64,000 nucleotides of DNA from the NCBI GenBank assembly GCA_035299065.1, contig DATGXI010000066.1, forward strand, positions 10,354-74,353. Direction: 5' to 3'. Of this stretch, positions 19,091 through 29,100 are shown piece by piece. Position 1 is the first letter of the stretch; each line of letters starts with the position of its first letter. Source of the DNA: DASPJQ01 sp035299065 (lineage in GTDB: Bacteria; Bacteroidota; Bacteroidia; Flavobacteriales_D; UBA2798). The translations under genes were made by a program, and so were the position numbers. Below the pieces are notes generated by a model. The model saw nothing but the letters and a program-made list of their open reading frames with translations. It had not been told where the DNA came from and did not search any database.

Positions 19091-20145
19091 CTATACAGGA
19101 ATTAAAAGAAAAAAATTGTGTACTGTTTGAATGTATTAGCGGTAGCCAGGCTTATGGTTTGGCCACCGCGAAATCAGATGTAGACATAAAAGGTGTATTT
19201 ATATTGCCTAAAAAGGATTTTTATTCTCTTAATTATATTGACCAGGTAAACGAAGACAACAATAATAAAGCCTATTTTGAGCTAAAAAAATTCATTGACC
19301 TGCTATCGAAAAATAACCCCAATATGCTGGAGATGCTGAATATGCCGGCTGATTACATTTTGTATAAGCATTCATTGTTTAACAAAATTAGACCCGAGGA
19401 TTTTTTATCAAAGTTGAGCAAGGATGCTTTTGCAGGTTATGCCATGACGCAATTGCAAAAAGCAAGGGGCCTAAATAAAAAAATTCTGAACCCGTTAAAC
19501 GAGCAAAAAAAATCCATACTTGATTTTTGTTATGTAATACAAGGCCAGGGATCAATACCCGTCATGGCTTTTTTAAAGAGCAAAAGCATTTCCCAGGAAA
19601 AATGCGGACTGGTTGCCATTGCACACATGCGTGAAGTGTACGGATTGTATTACAAAGAGAATGGAAATTACAAGGGAATTGTACGTAACGAGGGATCAAT
19701 GGACATTGCACTGAGTTCTGTTGATAAGGGGGAACAACCCATTGCTGTCATGTCGTTTAATAAAGATGGATATTCGAAGTACTGTAAGGATTACAACGAT
19801 TATTTTACGTGGGTGAAAAAGCGGAACGAAGTTCGGTATGAAAATACCGTTGAGCATGGTAAAAATTATGATGCCAAAAATATGATGCACACGTTTCGTT
19901 TGCTGGAAATGGCCGAAGAAATTGGCAGCACAGGTGAAATTAATGTACGAAGAAGTAACCGCGAATTTTTACTTTCTATAAAAAAGGGTGATTTTTCTTA
20001 CGAAGAATTGGTGGAGCGTGCAAACAAAAAACTACTGAGCGTTAATGCAGTCTATGAAAAAAGTACCCTGAAAGACATGCCTGATTTGATCAAAATAAAC
20101 GAGCTCCTCGTAAATATTCGATCAGCTTTTTACGAAGAGGCATAA
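19087..20145 (+). CDS. RlaP-type RNA-repair nucleotidyltransferase (copy 2)
   Basis: 352 residues. Same N-terminal signature as copy 1 (GSQAYGLATAKSDVDIKGVF: Gly-Ser at 19-20, Asp31 and Asp33) but with a ~100-residue longer helical C-terminal part (for example NYDAKNMMHTFRLLEMAEEI). The pair probably acts together or on different substrates. The start overlaps the stop of copy 1. The 3' end overlaps the convergent flavodoxin gene by 16 nt. Confidence 0.85.
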   Translation: MTIQELKEKNCVLFECISGSQAYGLATAKSDVDIKGVFILPKKDFYSLNYIDQVNEDNNNKAYFELKKFIDLLSKNNPNMLEMLNMPADYILYKHSLFNKIRPEDFLSKLSKDAFAGYAMTQLQKARGLNKKILNPLNEQKKSILDFCYVIQGQGSIPVMAFLKSKSISQEKCGLVAIAHMREVYGLYYKENGNYKGIVRNEGSMDIALSSVDKGEQPIAVMSFNKDGYSKYCKDYNDYFTWVKKRNEVRYENTVEHGKNYDAKNMMHTFRLLEMAEEIGSTGEINVRRSNREFLLSIKKGDFSYEELVERANKKLLSVNAVYEKSTLKDMPDLIKINELLVNIRSAFYEEA

Positions 20146-20654
20146 TTGAATTTTTCTTTTTTTTCTTCAGGGGTTTTATAAGCTGTCATTTTGCGGGCGA
20201 ACGAATTGATGGCTTTTATGTCAAGTTGGTGTACGTCTTTTTTATAACCGCCAATCCACCTGGCAAGCAATCGGGTAACGAAATTCATTTTTCCCAGCAG
20301 TAATTCTCCACCAAACCTGCTTTTAATCACTGCATGGTTTAGTAATTCACCAGGAAACGAATTTTCAAACAGGTCGTTTACATTTTCCTTGTCCATACAG
20401 CACAAAAACAGGCCAACTTGTTTTTTTAAAAGCAATTCAAGGTGGCTACCACAAAACTGTGTAATTTTTGTCTGAACAAATCCCATGTGAATGGAACCAC
20501 CAATCATTATATGGGTGTACTCATCCAGGTTTTTCACCTGCTCGCATTCAAGGTTCACAGTTGTAACATCGTGCCCGTACAATAAATGTTGAAGGTGTTT
20601 GACGGCTTTATTGGTGGTGCCATGTTTACTCATGTAAACGATTAAAATTTTCAT
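20130..20654 (-). CDS. flavodoxin-fold HemG-like protoporphyrinogen oxidase
   Basis: 174 residues from MKILIVYMSKHGTTNKAVKH; the longer frame adds 33 residues of unrelated character. The start carries the FMN phosphate-binding loop (SKHGTT), and GGSIHMGFVQTKITQF is the second conserved block of HemG-type menaquinone-dependent protoporphyrinogen IX dehydrogenases. Could also be a flavodoxin of other use. It marks the right border of the RNA-repair island. Confidence 0.78.
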   Translation of the reverse strand: MKILIVYMSKHGTTNKAVKHLQHLLYGHDVTTVNLECEQVKNLDEYTHIMIGGSIHMGFVQTKITQFCGSHLELLLKKQVGLFLCCMDKENVNDLFENSFPGELLNHAVIKSRFGGELLLGKMNFVTRLLARWIGGYKKDVHQLDIKAINSFARKMTAYKTPEEKKEKFNYASS

Positions 20655-20807
20655 AGCAATTGCTTTATAGACCAAAAGTAAAGGCAGCTGTTGTGTTGAA
20701 ATATGACACTTGCGGGGACAAAACATGATTTTAATCATATACCTGTCAAACAAACCTCAGTTTTAGTAAAGTAACTGGTCGTCATCTTTGCCCTAATTAT
20801 TAAAACT

Positions 20808-21212
20808 ATGTCCCCACTTGAAAGTTTACACTATGCCATTGGCGAATTGGCTTATGCAGTTGCCCGGGCCGATGGAAAATTGCAAAAAGAGGAGAACGAT
20901 AAGTTCGCTGAAATTGTAAAAAAGGAATTGCAGGAGCAACATTACGAATTTGAAGTAGCCGACATTACCTACAAAGTAATGGCCCGCGACAAGTCCGATA
21001 TGGATACTACGTATTATTGGGCCTTGCACGAAATGCGTATTTACAGCCATTATTTAAGTCCGGCTCTCAAGCAAAAGTTTATACAGATTCTTGAAACAAT
21101 TGCAGAAGCCTTTCCACCTGCCACCTTTGAAGAAAAGGGGTTGATAGAGCGTTTTAAAATGGACATTGAACCCTTAAAAGGCGATCCTGTATTTTATAAT
21201 TTGAACAGGTAA
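20808..21212 (+). CDS. TerB-like small helical protein
   Basis: 134 mostly helical residues with ARADGKLQKEENDKF near the N-terminus, the acidic metal-binding-like motif of the TerB/DjlA-C fold. Function in this genus is unknown; TerB proteins are linked to stress and membrane-associated responses. Single gene upstream of a glyoxalase-fold gene. Confidence 0.6.
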   Translation: MSPLESLHYAIGELAYAVARADGKLQKEENDKFAEIVKKELQEQHYEFEVADITYKVMARDKSDMDTTYYWALHEMRIYSHYLSPALKQKFIQILETIAEAFPPATFEEKGLIERFKMDIEPLKGDPVFYNLNR

Positions 21213-21275
21213 TAGAAAGATATTGGAAAATTAACCATACATTGGTTGGGAAAAACACAGCTAAACAATACCCGT

Positions 21276-21659
21276 GTGAGTAAAAAAATTCCAATCATGA
21301 TTTTGTATGTGGCTGATCAAGGCCGCAGCAGGGATTTCTATAAAAAAGTATTCCAGGCCGAACCTGTGTTGGATGTGGAGGGCATGACAGAGTTTATGGT
21401 GAATGATGGGTTTAAGCTGGGAATTATGCCTGAAAAAAACATTGCCAGGTTGTTGTTTCCAAAAACCAAACACCCCGAATTGGGCCAGGGGATACCCCGT
21501 TGTGAACTGTACCTGATTGTTGACGATCCGGTTGCTGCATTAAAACGAGCCGTAGATGCAGGTGCGCTTGAAGTAAGCAAGGCACAAATGCGTGACTGGA
21601 ATGATGTTGTTGGATATTGTTGTGATTTTGACGGACACATTATTGCTTTTGCAAGTTAA
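21276..21659 (+). CDS. glyoxalase/bleomycin-resistance (VOC) family protein
   Basis: About 127 residues with the paired beta-alpha-beta-beta-beta modules of the VOC superfamily: PIMILYVADQGRSRDFYKKV at the start and GRDW-type second module (RDWNDVVGYCCDFDGHIIAF). There is no ATG at the natural start. GTG at 21276 fits best; TTG at 21246 and ATG at 21297 are alternatives. The substrate is unknown. Confidence 0.78.
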   Translation: MSKKIPIMILYVADQGRSRDFYKKVFQAEPVLDVEGMTEFMVNDGFKLGIMPEKNIARLLFPKTKHPELGQGIPRCELYLIVDDPVAALKRAVDAGALEVSKAQMRDWNDVVGYCCDFDGHIIAFAS

Positions 21660-21671
21660 TGCCTAAGCGGT

Positions 21672-23342
21672 TTAATTAAGCACCGTAAGGCTGTCAAATT
21701 TTTCTGCCTCATCAGCACTCAGCATATAATCTTTTACGGATAAGATAAGTGCTTTGCAGGATGAGTATACCTCACGGTTAACATTCAGGAGGGTTGATAA
21801 TTCCAATTCGGTAAACGTTTTTTTCTCCGATTCCTTGTAAATTTCATTGGTCCCATTTTCGTAATCCCTTCGAATTTGTTTCATCAGGTTTTCCATGTCA
21901 TGGAATTGTACAGGTGTACGCCCGGGCTCCAGCAATTTATACAAAGTGGTATAAAAATCGCCCAGCTGTTTTTGTAAAAACTGGTAGTGCCTGTAACTGG
22001 CATCGTTTGCCGATTCGCCCAGGTCTTTGTGGTTATGCACAATGTCTTTTATACCCTTGCCGGCATACATGGCATGACGCACCGAATTAATTAGTTGTGC
22101 AATGCGTGTGTACTCTTCTTTTCCGGTTCTTTCATTTCCAAGGTTACCGTATAAAATCAGTATTTCGCCCTCAGCTTTTTTTATGTTTTCGTATTTTCCG
22201 GCATGTGTGTTAAAGTCTTCATCTTTTTCCTTAATGTCTTTACGGGCATTAAATGCTGAATCGGGTAAATGAAAGGCCTGGGCATTCAACGCAATTACCC
22301 GCTGAATAAATAAATGTGTTTCTTTTTCCAACAGTTCAATGGAAAGTTCGGGTGCTTTGCGGCTCACATCCTGTATATAAAAAGTTGACGTCTTTTCCTT
22401 CCCCTTGAAACGCTTTTCAAGAAATTTACTGAAGGAATTCAGGAAAGGTAAAAACAACACGATGCCACAAATATTAATAATTGACTGGAACAACACCAGT
22501 CCAATAAGCGGTTCGTTTTTTCCAAGTATGGCGTACACCAGCCAAATAATGGGATACATAAGAAAGTAACCAATGAGGGTAATGGTTATATTAAAAATAA
22601 TATTACCAACCGCTACACGTCTTTTTGCACCAATTCCGCCAATTGAACCCAATAATATCTTCATGGCACTTCCCAATTCAGATCCCGTTATAACGGCAAC
22701 GGCCGCTTCAAACGGAATGATTTTGGAATGAAGGGCAGTAAGTGTTATAACCATGGTTGCCGAGCTGGATTGAATAATGGCAGTAATGGTAAAACCAATG
22801 AGCAAAAATGTAATGAGTGGATTATTGGCATAACGTGAAAAATCAAAATTATGCACCATGTCCTCCACACTGGTTTTCATAAATGAAAGCCCTAAGAACA
22901 AAAGCCCGAAACCCAGCATAAAGCGTGCAAACCCATGCAATTTTTTACGCTGTTCAAAAGCAATTACACAAATACCTGACAAGGCAATAATGGGTAGGGC
23001 AAAACTTTCAATATTTAATTTAAAACCCAATGTAGCCACTACCCATGCATCAATGGTTGTTCCCAGGTTTGAACCAAACACAACGGCCAGAGCATTCGAC
23101 ATGGGTAAAACCCCGGCACCCACAAATCCCAAAACAATTAATGTTACAACCGAACTGCTTTGAAGAATGGCTGTAACAACAGTTCCGCTTGCAAGCGCAC
23201 TGAATTTATTGTTGGTGTTTTTTTGAAGAAAAAGCTTAAACGTACGTCCCGCAAGTTGTTTAATGGAATCTTCCAGCAGCCACATTCCGTATAGGAAAAG
23301 GCTGAGACCTGCGAGTAGTTGCCAGAGATCGGTGAGCTTCAT
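21672..23342 (-). CDS. Na/phosphate cotransporter family protein with PhoU-like tail
   Basis: 556 residues from MKLTDLWQLLAGLSLFLYGM. The inverted repeat of NptA-type transporters is visible: twice the QSSS element (TAILQSSSVVTLIVLGFVGA and TAIIQSSSATMVITLTALHS). About ten hydrophobic segments lead to residue ~320, followed by a helical PhoU-like cytoplasmic domain. Predicted Na+-dependent phosphate import. The ArsR-type regulator gene lies upstream on the same strand. Confidence 0.88.
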   Translation of the reverse strand: MKLTDLWQLLAGLSLFLYGMWLLEDSIKQLAGRTFKLFLQKNTNNKFSALASGTVVTAILQSSSVVTLIVLGFVGAGVLPMSNALAVVFGSNLGTTIDAWVVATLGFKLNIESFALPIIALSGICVIAFEQRKKLHGFARFMLGFGLLFLGLSFMKTSVEDMVHNFDFSRYANNPLITFLLIGFTITAIIQSSSATMVITLTALHSKIIPFEAAVAVITGSELGSAMKILLGSIGGIGAKRRVAVGNIIFNITITLIGYFLMYPIIWLVYAILGKNEPLIGLVLFQSIINICGIVLFLPFLNSFSKFLEKRFKGKEKTSTFYIQDVSRKAPELSIELLEKETHLFIQRVIALNAQAFHLPDSAFNARKDIKEKDEDFNTHAGKYENIKKAEGEILILYGNLGNERTGKEEYTRIAQLINSVRHAMYAGKGIKDIVHNHKDLGESANDASYRHYQFLQKQLGDFYTTLYKLLEPGRTPVQFHDMENLMKQIRRDYENGTNEIYKESEKKTFTELELSTLLNVNREVYSSCKALILSVKDYMLSADEAEKFDSLTVLN

Positions 23343-23533
23343 TTTTTCTAAAGAAAATGCAAGTACATGTTTTGTACCTTTTTTTAAAACGCTGTAAATG
23401 GTGTTAACTTGCCCTTCAGGCAATTCTTAAAACAAAAAAAAATCCTTGTTTTGATAAAAACCAGGGTCCATACCGGCTTTAAAAATACATGCACTTAGGC
23501 TTATTGATAATTATGTATAAACGTGCTCATTTT

Positions 23534-23842
23534 TTACAACGACATAAAACAATCGGCAATGCGCTTCACTGTTTCATTGTTTTGATTTAACGTGTAAAAA
23601 GTTAACTGGCCTTCAGTAGTACGCTCAACCAATTTGCTGTTTTTAAGTATACCCAGGTGGCGTGAAATAATGGGTTGCGCCATTTTTAATTCAAGATAGA
23701 TATCTTTCACGCTCATTTTTTTATCAGCCTTTTTACAAATAAGGTACATAATGGCCATGCGTGAGGGGTGCGAAATAGCTTTCACCATATCGGAAAGCTC
23801 GTGTAAGTTTGTTTGGCCTAATTTCAAGGTCTTTGATTGCAT
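23534..23842 (-). CDS. ArsR-family winged-helix regulator
   Basis: 102 residues: SHPSRMAIMYLICKKADKKM, then the recognition region LKMAQPIISRHLGILKNSKL and the wing VERTTEGQLTFYTLN. There is no Cys metal site in the usual ELCVCD position, so this is not a classic arsenic or zinc sensor. It may control the transporter downstream. A palindromic AT-rich region lies upstream. Confidence 0.85.
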   Translation of the reverse strand: MQSKTLKLGQTNLHELSDMVKAISHPSRMAIMYLICKKADKKMSVKDIYLELKMAQPIISRHLGILKNSKLVERTTEGQLTFYTLNQNNETVKRIADCFMSL

Positions 23843-24300
23843 CTATATTTTCGAAATTTTCATTTAAAACTAAACAGAATTCAGCATCAGAAAGAACCTT
23901 AGTTAAAAGATTGTCAGCACGTTATATAAGTATATAGATAGCTATATACCTGTATAATTTAAATTTTCAGCACGGTTGGGGTGTTTTTTCTAAAACTGAA
24001 TTCAAGATTCATGCTCATCCATAAAGGACCTCCAATCCTTCACAATCAAATGTATGCTTAACAATTCAGGAAAAATATGACGAAGATCATGTCATCCTTT
24101 TTCAAATGCAATTTACCGGGCAGGACGTTAAAAATCATAATTAAATATTTTATAATCAAAATATTATATGTTGTTAAAGCCAACTAAAAAAACCTGATTA
24201 AAATCAGTACACATACTGACAATGATCATATATACAAATATCTATATACCTGAATTTTGTTTTTATAAAGGCTTACACTTTCTAAACGAAACAGTAGTAT
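23843..24300. other. 458-nt intergenic region with AT-rich palindromes
   Basis: No ORF of interest. Two similar AT-rich sites end in TATATACCTG, at about 23941-23953 and 24242-24252. The first is part of the palindrome TATAGATAGCTATA. They could be operators for the divergent ArsR gene and the PAS gene. No terminator or RNA gene was seen. Confidence 0.4.
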
Positions 24301-24954
24301 ATGAATTATAAAAAACACCAATTGGAGGAGCTGTTAAAACAGTATGAAAAGAGGTTTCAGGATTTTTTTGAAAATGCGCCTGAAGGAATAGCCATATATG
24401 ATGTGACTACGGGTAAGTTCATTCAATGCAATTCAAAGGCATCGGAATTATTAAAATTTTCGCACAAAGAACTTTTGCAACTAGGCCCAAAAGACCTTAG
24501 TCCTAAATATCAGCCTGACGGAAAATGTTCTGATGAAAAATCAGCTGAATTTGTTGCCAGAGCCCTTGCCGGTGAAAAAATGATATTTGAATGGGTTGCT
24601 TTGAATGGGTTGGGCGAAACTTTTTTTTGTGAGGTAAGGTTAGCTTTAATTGAACAAAGCGAAAGCCCGCTGTTATATGCAAGTTTTGTTGACATTACCG
24701 ATCGCAAAGAGACCGAGGAGCAGATACGCCAGCAAAACATGCGCCTTGCTGAAATCGCCTACATTCAATCGCATATGTTGCGCAAACCCATTGCCAGCAT
24801 TCTTGGATTAATTAACCTATTTAATTTTGAAAACCCAAAAAGCAGGCACAACGTTGAATTAATGATAAAGATAAAAACGGCAAGCGAATTATCCGATAAC
24901 ATTTTAAAGGAAATTGCAACCAAAACCACTCCATTTCACAAACGAAAAAATTAA
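24301..24954 (+). CDS. PAS-domain protein with orphan histidine-kinase DHp helix
   Basis: 217 residues: a PAS domain (residues ~15-140; FQDFFENAPEGIAIYDVTTG, ending in SFVDITDRKETEEQI), then a dimerisation/phosphoacceptor-like helix with YIQSHMLRKPIASILGLINL, where His159 is the candidate phosphoacceptor. The protein ends there and has no catalytic ATP-binding domain. Next to it, downstream, is a convergent gene, so the domain is absent rather than split off. It may be phosphorylated by another kinase or serve as a dimerising sensor. Confidence 0.75.
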   Translation: MNYKKHQLEELLKQYEKRFQDFFENAPEGIAIYDVTTGKFIQCNSKASELLKFSHKELLQLGPKDLSPKYQPDGKCSDEKSAEFVARALAGEKMIFEWVALNGLGETFFCEVRLALIEQSESPLLYASFVDITDRKETEEQIRQQNMRLAEIAYIQSHMLRKPIASILGLINLFNFENPKSRHNVELMIKIKTASELSDNILKEIATKTTPFHKRKN

Positions 24955-24970
24955 GTGATACCCTTGGCAT

Positions 24971-26035
24971 TTATAAATCTTCACGCGGCAGTAATGCATA
25001 GGTCATGCAAACCCTGAAACCAACATCACACCTGCCTTGCATAACATCAAGTTTCCTGCGCGAGGAAACCATTAGATAATATGGTATATCTAAAAACCCA
25101 CCGCCTTTTATGATACGCTTATCCAAATGTTCGGTTTTTACAGAATCGTATTCTACAAACCGTGAACGTTGCCATGCCGGACTTAAATCATTGCTAAAAT
25201 AGTACGTTCGTTCCCGGTATACATCCATTACCCATTCGTTTACATTTCCACTCATGTTGTATAAACCAAACCCATTGGGAGCAAATGATTTTACAGGAGC
25301 GGTGGTGTAATAACCATCTTCATACAATTGCTTTACTCCTAAACCTTTTTCATCTTTGATCAGGCCAAAATTTGCATTGTATGCGCCTGGTTTTTTCTTG
25401 TCAAACAGGCTTGTGCCAAATGAATACAAAGCGCGTGATAAACCACCATAGGCCGCATATTCCCATTCCATTTCGGTTGGCAGCCTCAACTGTGGCATGG
25501 CATACTTGTCAAACGAACCCTCATGACTTTTTACAATGTCCATCACTTTATTGTTTAACCACGTGCAATAGGCATTGGCTTGCTCCCAGCTTACGCCCGT
25601 TACAGGGTAATCATTGTATGCGGTGTGCATAAAATACAGCGAATCTGAAAACGTGGTTTCCAGGTCGGGCATATACAAGGCCCCCTGAGACTGCTTTGGC
25701 AAAAATGCTCGCGCTTTTTCTTTGCCCAATTCTTTCACTTTGCTTTCATAAAATTCACGGTATTGTTTATTGGTAACTTCTTTTGACGACATGTAAAATG
25801 CCGATACACTAATCAACATTTCTTTGCTGCTTGTGTCGGTTGGATCATCGCCCGAGGTAAATGAACCTGCAGGAATATACACCATGTCCTGGTAAAAAAT
25901 TTTGAGCTCTTTTGGGAGTGATTTAAGCATATCGGGTTTTTTTTTGACCCCAGTCAATTCACCCGTTTTTTGGCTATATGCCTCAAAACCCATTAATGCC
26001 GGTAGTAAAATACCTATAAGAAAGTTGAACCTCAT
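24971..26035 (-). CDS. SUMF1/FGE-fold secreted protein (GldK-like)
   Basis: 354 residues with a signal peptide ending near AYSQ (residue ~21). The formylglycine-generating-enzyme fold is clear: FYMSSKEVTNKQYREF, YPVTGVSWEQANAYCTWLNN, RLPTEMEWEYAAYGG, MSGNVNEWVMDVYRER and a C-terminal RGGGFLD-like block followed by DVGFRVCM. In Bacteroidota such proteins include the gliding/T9SS lipoproteins GldJ and GldK. No gldLMN genes are adjacent, so I do not assign a symbol. Confidence 0.8.
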   Translation of the reverse strand: MRFNFLIGILLPALMGFEAYSQKTGELTGVKKKPDMLKSLPKELKIFYQDMVYIPAGSFTSGDDPTDTSSKEMLISVSAFYMSSKEVTNKQYREFYESKVKELGKEKARAFLPKQSQGALYMPDLETTFSDSLYFMHTAYNDYPVTGVSWEQANAYCTWLNNKVMDIVKSHEGSFDKYAMPQLRLPTEMEWEYAAYGGLSRALYSFGTSLFDKKKPGAYNANFGLIKDEKGLGVKQLYEDGYYTTAPVKSFAPNGFGLYNMSGNVNEWVMDVYRERTYYFSNDLSPAWQRSRFVEYDSVKTEHLDKRIIKGGGFLDIPYYLMVSSRRKLDVMQGRCDVGFRVCMTYALLPREDL

Positions 26036-26151
26036 ACAATTGCAATTTTAACCAAGATAACGGTTAAAACAGTCATACGTTACTCCGTATTACCACGTAT
26101 TTAGCCCTTTACAAGCAAAAAACCCTTAAATTTGCACCCTGTTTTAGAATT

Positions 26152-29100
26152 ATGTCAAACAAGTACAACGAATACAAGAACCTTGATCTCCCAAAACTGG
26201 CCGATGAAATTTTAGCCAAATGGGATGCCGAACACACATTTGAAAAAAGCGTAAGTATTCGTGAGGGTAAAACACCTTTTGTTTTTTTTGAAGGTCCACC
26301 CAGTGCCAACGGTATGCCTGGTATTCACCACGCCATGGCACGCAGCATTAAAGATATTTTTTGCCGTTATAAAACTTTAAAAGGCTACCAGGTAAAACGC
26401 AAGGCCGGTTGGGATACACATGGACTACCAATCGAACTTGGTGTGGAAAAGGAATTGGGCATAACCAAAGAAGACATTGGTAAAAAAATAAGTGTTGATG
26501 AATACAATGCCGCCTGCCGTAAAGCAGTAATGAAGTATACCGATGTGTGGAATGATTTAACACGCAAAATAGGATACTGGGTTGACATGGATAATCCCTA
26601 TGTGACCTATGAAAACAAATACATTGAAAGTGTTTGGTGGTTGCTTAAAAACATTTACGATAAAAATTTACTGTATAAGGGTTACAGCATTCAACCCTAT
26701 TCACCGGCAGCTGGAACCGGATTAAGTGCCAATGAAATCAATCAGCCCGGGTGTTACAGGAATGTAAAGGATAGCAGTGCCATTGCTATGTTCAAATCGG
26801 TTGGTCATTCATTTCTTGAAGGTGGTCAACCTGATGTTTACTTTTTAGCATGGACAACAACACCCTGGACGCTTCCTTCAAATACAGCGCTTGCAGTTGG
26901 CAACAACATTGATTACGTTTTGGTGAATACCTTCAATAGTTATTCTGGCAAAAATGTTTGGGTAATACTTGCGCAAAACCTGGTTTCGAAATATTTTGAT
27001 CCGAAAGGACTGGAGGCCGATTTTAGTGCATACAAATCGGGTGATAAACTTATTCCTTATCGTATTGCGAATACGTTTAAAGGAAAAGACCTTGTAGGTA
27101 TAAAATACGAACAGCTTCTGCCTTACGCATTGCCGCATGAAAATGCCGATAAAGCATTTCGTGTTATTGCTGGCGATTTTGTGACCACTGAAGATGGAAC
27201 CGGAATCGTTCACATAGCCCCTACATTTGGTGCTGATGACATGAAAGTGGCTAAGGACGCTGGCGTTCCGCCTATGTTGGTTGTGGATGAAAATGGAAAA
27301 GCAGTTCCATTGGTTGACCTGCGCGGGCGTTTTCGCCATGAGCTGGACGATAAAACATTTGGCCTGGGAGGAGAATACGTAAAAGAAGCCTACTTAACCG
27401 ATGCCGAAAAAGCAGAAGAACTAAAAAAACAGAAAGCGTTACTTGAGTCGGCAGGCATTATCAAAGACCTGAAAGCGTATTTAAGTGTTGATGACCGCAT
27501 CATTCTTAAATTACAAAATGAAAACAAACTTTTCAAAAAAGAAAAGTACGAACATACGTACCCGCATTGCTGGCGTACCGATAAACCGGTATTGTATTAC
27601 CCGCTTGATTCATGGTTTATAAAAATAACCAATGTAAGCCAGCGCATGGCCGAGCTCAACAACACCATTAATTGGAAACCTGAAAGCACAGGAACAGGGC
27701 GTTTTGGAAACTGGTTGGCCAATGCCAATGACTGGAATCTTTCACGTTCACGTTACTGGGGCGTTCCACTTCCTATATGGCGCAGCGAAACCAATGAAGA
27801 AATTTTTATTGGCAGCATGGAGCAGCTAAAAGCTGAATGCGAAAAATCGGTGAAAGCAGGACTCATGTCAAAAAATCCGTTGGAAAATTTTGTTCCCGGA
27901 AATTTTGACGAAAAAAACTACAATGTGTTTGACCTGCACCGCCCGTATGTTGACGATATTGTGCTTGTTTCGCCATCAGGTAAACCCATGAAACGCGAAC
28001 TTGACCTGATTGACGTTTGGTTTGACAGCGGTTCAATGCCGTATGCACAATGGCATTATCCGTTTGAAAATAAGGACAAGATTGATGGCCGTAAGGAATT
28101 CCCTTCCGATTTTATTGCCGAAGGTGTTGACCAGACACGCGGCTGGTTTTATACCCTGCACGCCATTGCCACCATGTGTTTTGATTCGGTAGCGTATAAA
28201 AATGTGGTGTCAAATGGATTGGTGCTTGACAAGAATGGTCAGAAAATGAGCAAGCGCCTGGGCAATGCCGTTGATCCTTTTGCGGTTTTACCAAAATATG
28301 GCCCTGATGCTATACGCTGGTACATGATCAGCAATGCACCACCCTGGGACAATTTGAAATTTAACGAGGAGTTGGTAGCCGAAACCCAACGCACCTTCTT
28401 CCGCGCCTTATACAACACGTATGCGTTTTTTGCTTTGTATGCCAACATTGACGGGTTCAATTTTGAACAGGCTGAAATACCGGTAAAAGATCGCCCTGAA
28501 ATTGACCGCTGGATTTTATCCAAATTAAATTCACTGGTAAAAGATGTGGATGCATTTTATGCCGATTATGATCCAACCAATGCGGCCCGTCAGATTGAAA
28601 ATTTTGTAATTGATAATTTGAGCAACTGGTATGTGCGTTTGTGCCGCAGGCGTTTTTGGAAAGGTGAATACACGCATGATAAAATTGCCGCTTACCAAAC
28701 CTTGTATACCTGCTTGGAAACACTTTCCATACTGGCAGCACCCATAGCACCATTTTATGCCGAGCGTTTGTTTACTGACCTGAATACAACAACCGGCAGA
28801 ATAAAAGCTGGGTCGGTTCACTTAACCGATTTTCCTGTTGCCAGTGAAAGCATAATTGACACCGACCTTGAGCAGCGCATGCAGTTGGCGCAGCGTGTTT
28901 CGTCAATGGTATTGAGCCTTCGCAGGAAAGAAAATCACCGCGTGCGTCAACCGCTTCAAAAAATAATGATTCCTGTTACCAGCGAAATCATGGAACGTCA
29001 ATTGAAAGCCGTAAGCGATTTAATCCTGTCAGAAGTAAACATCAAGCAAATGGAATTGGTAAGCGCCAATAATCCATTGTTCAATAAAACAGCCAAAGCC

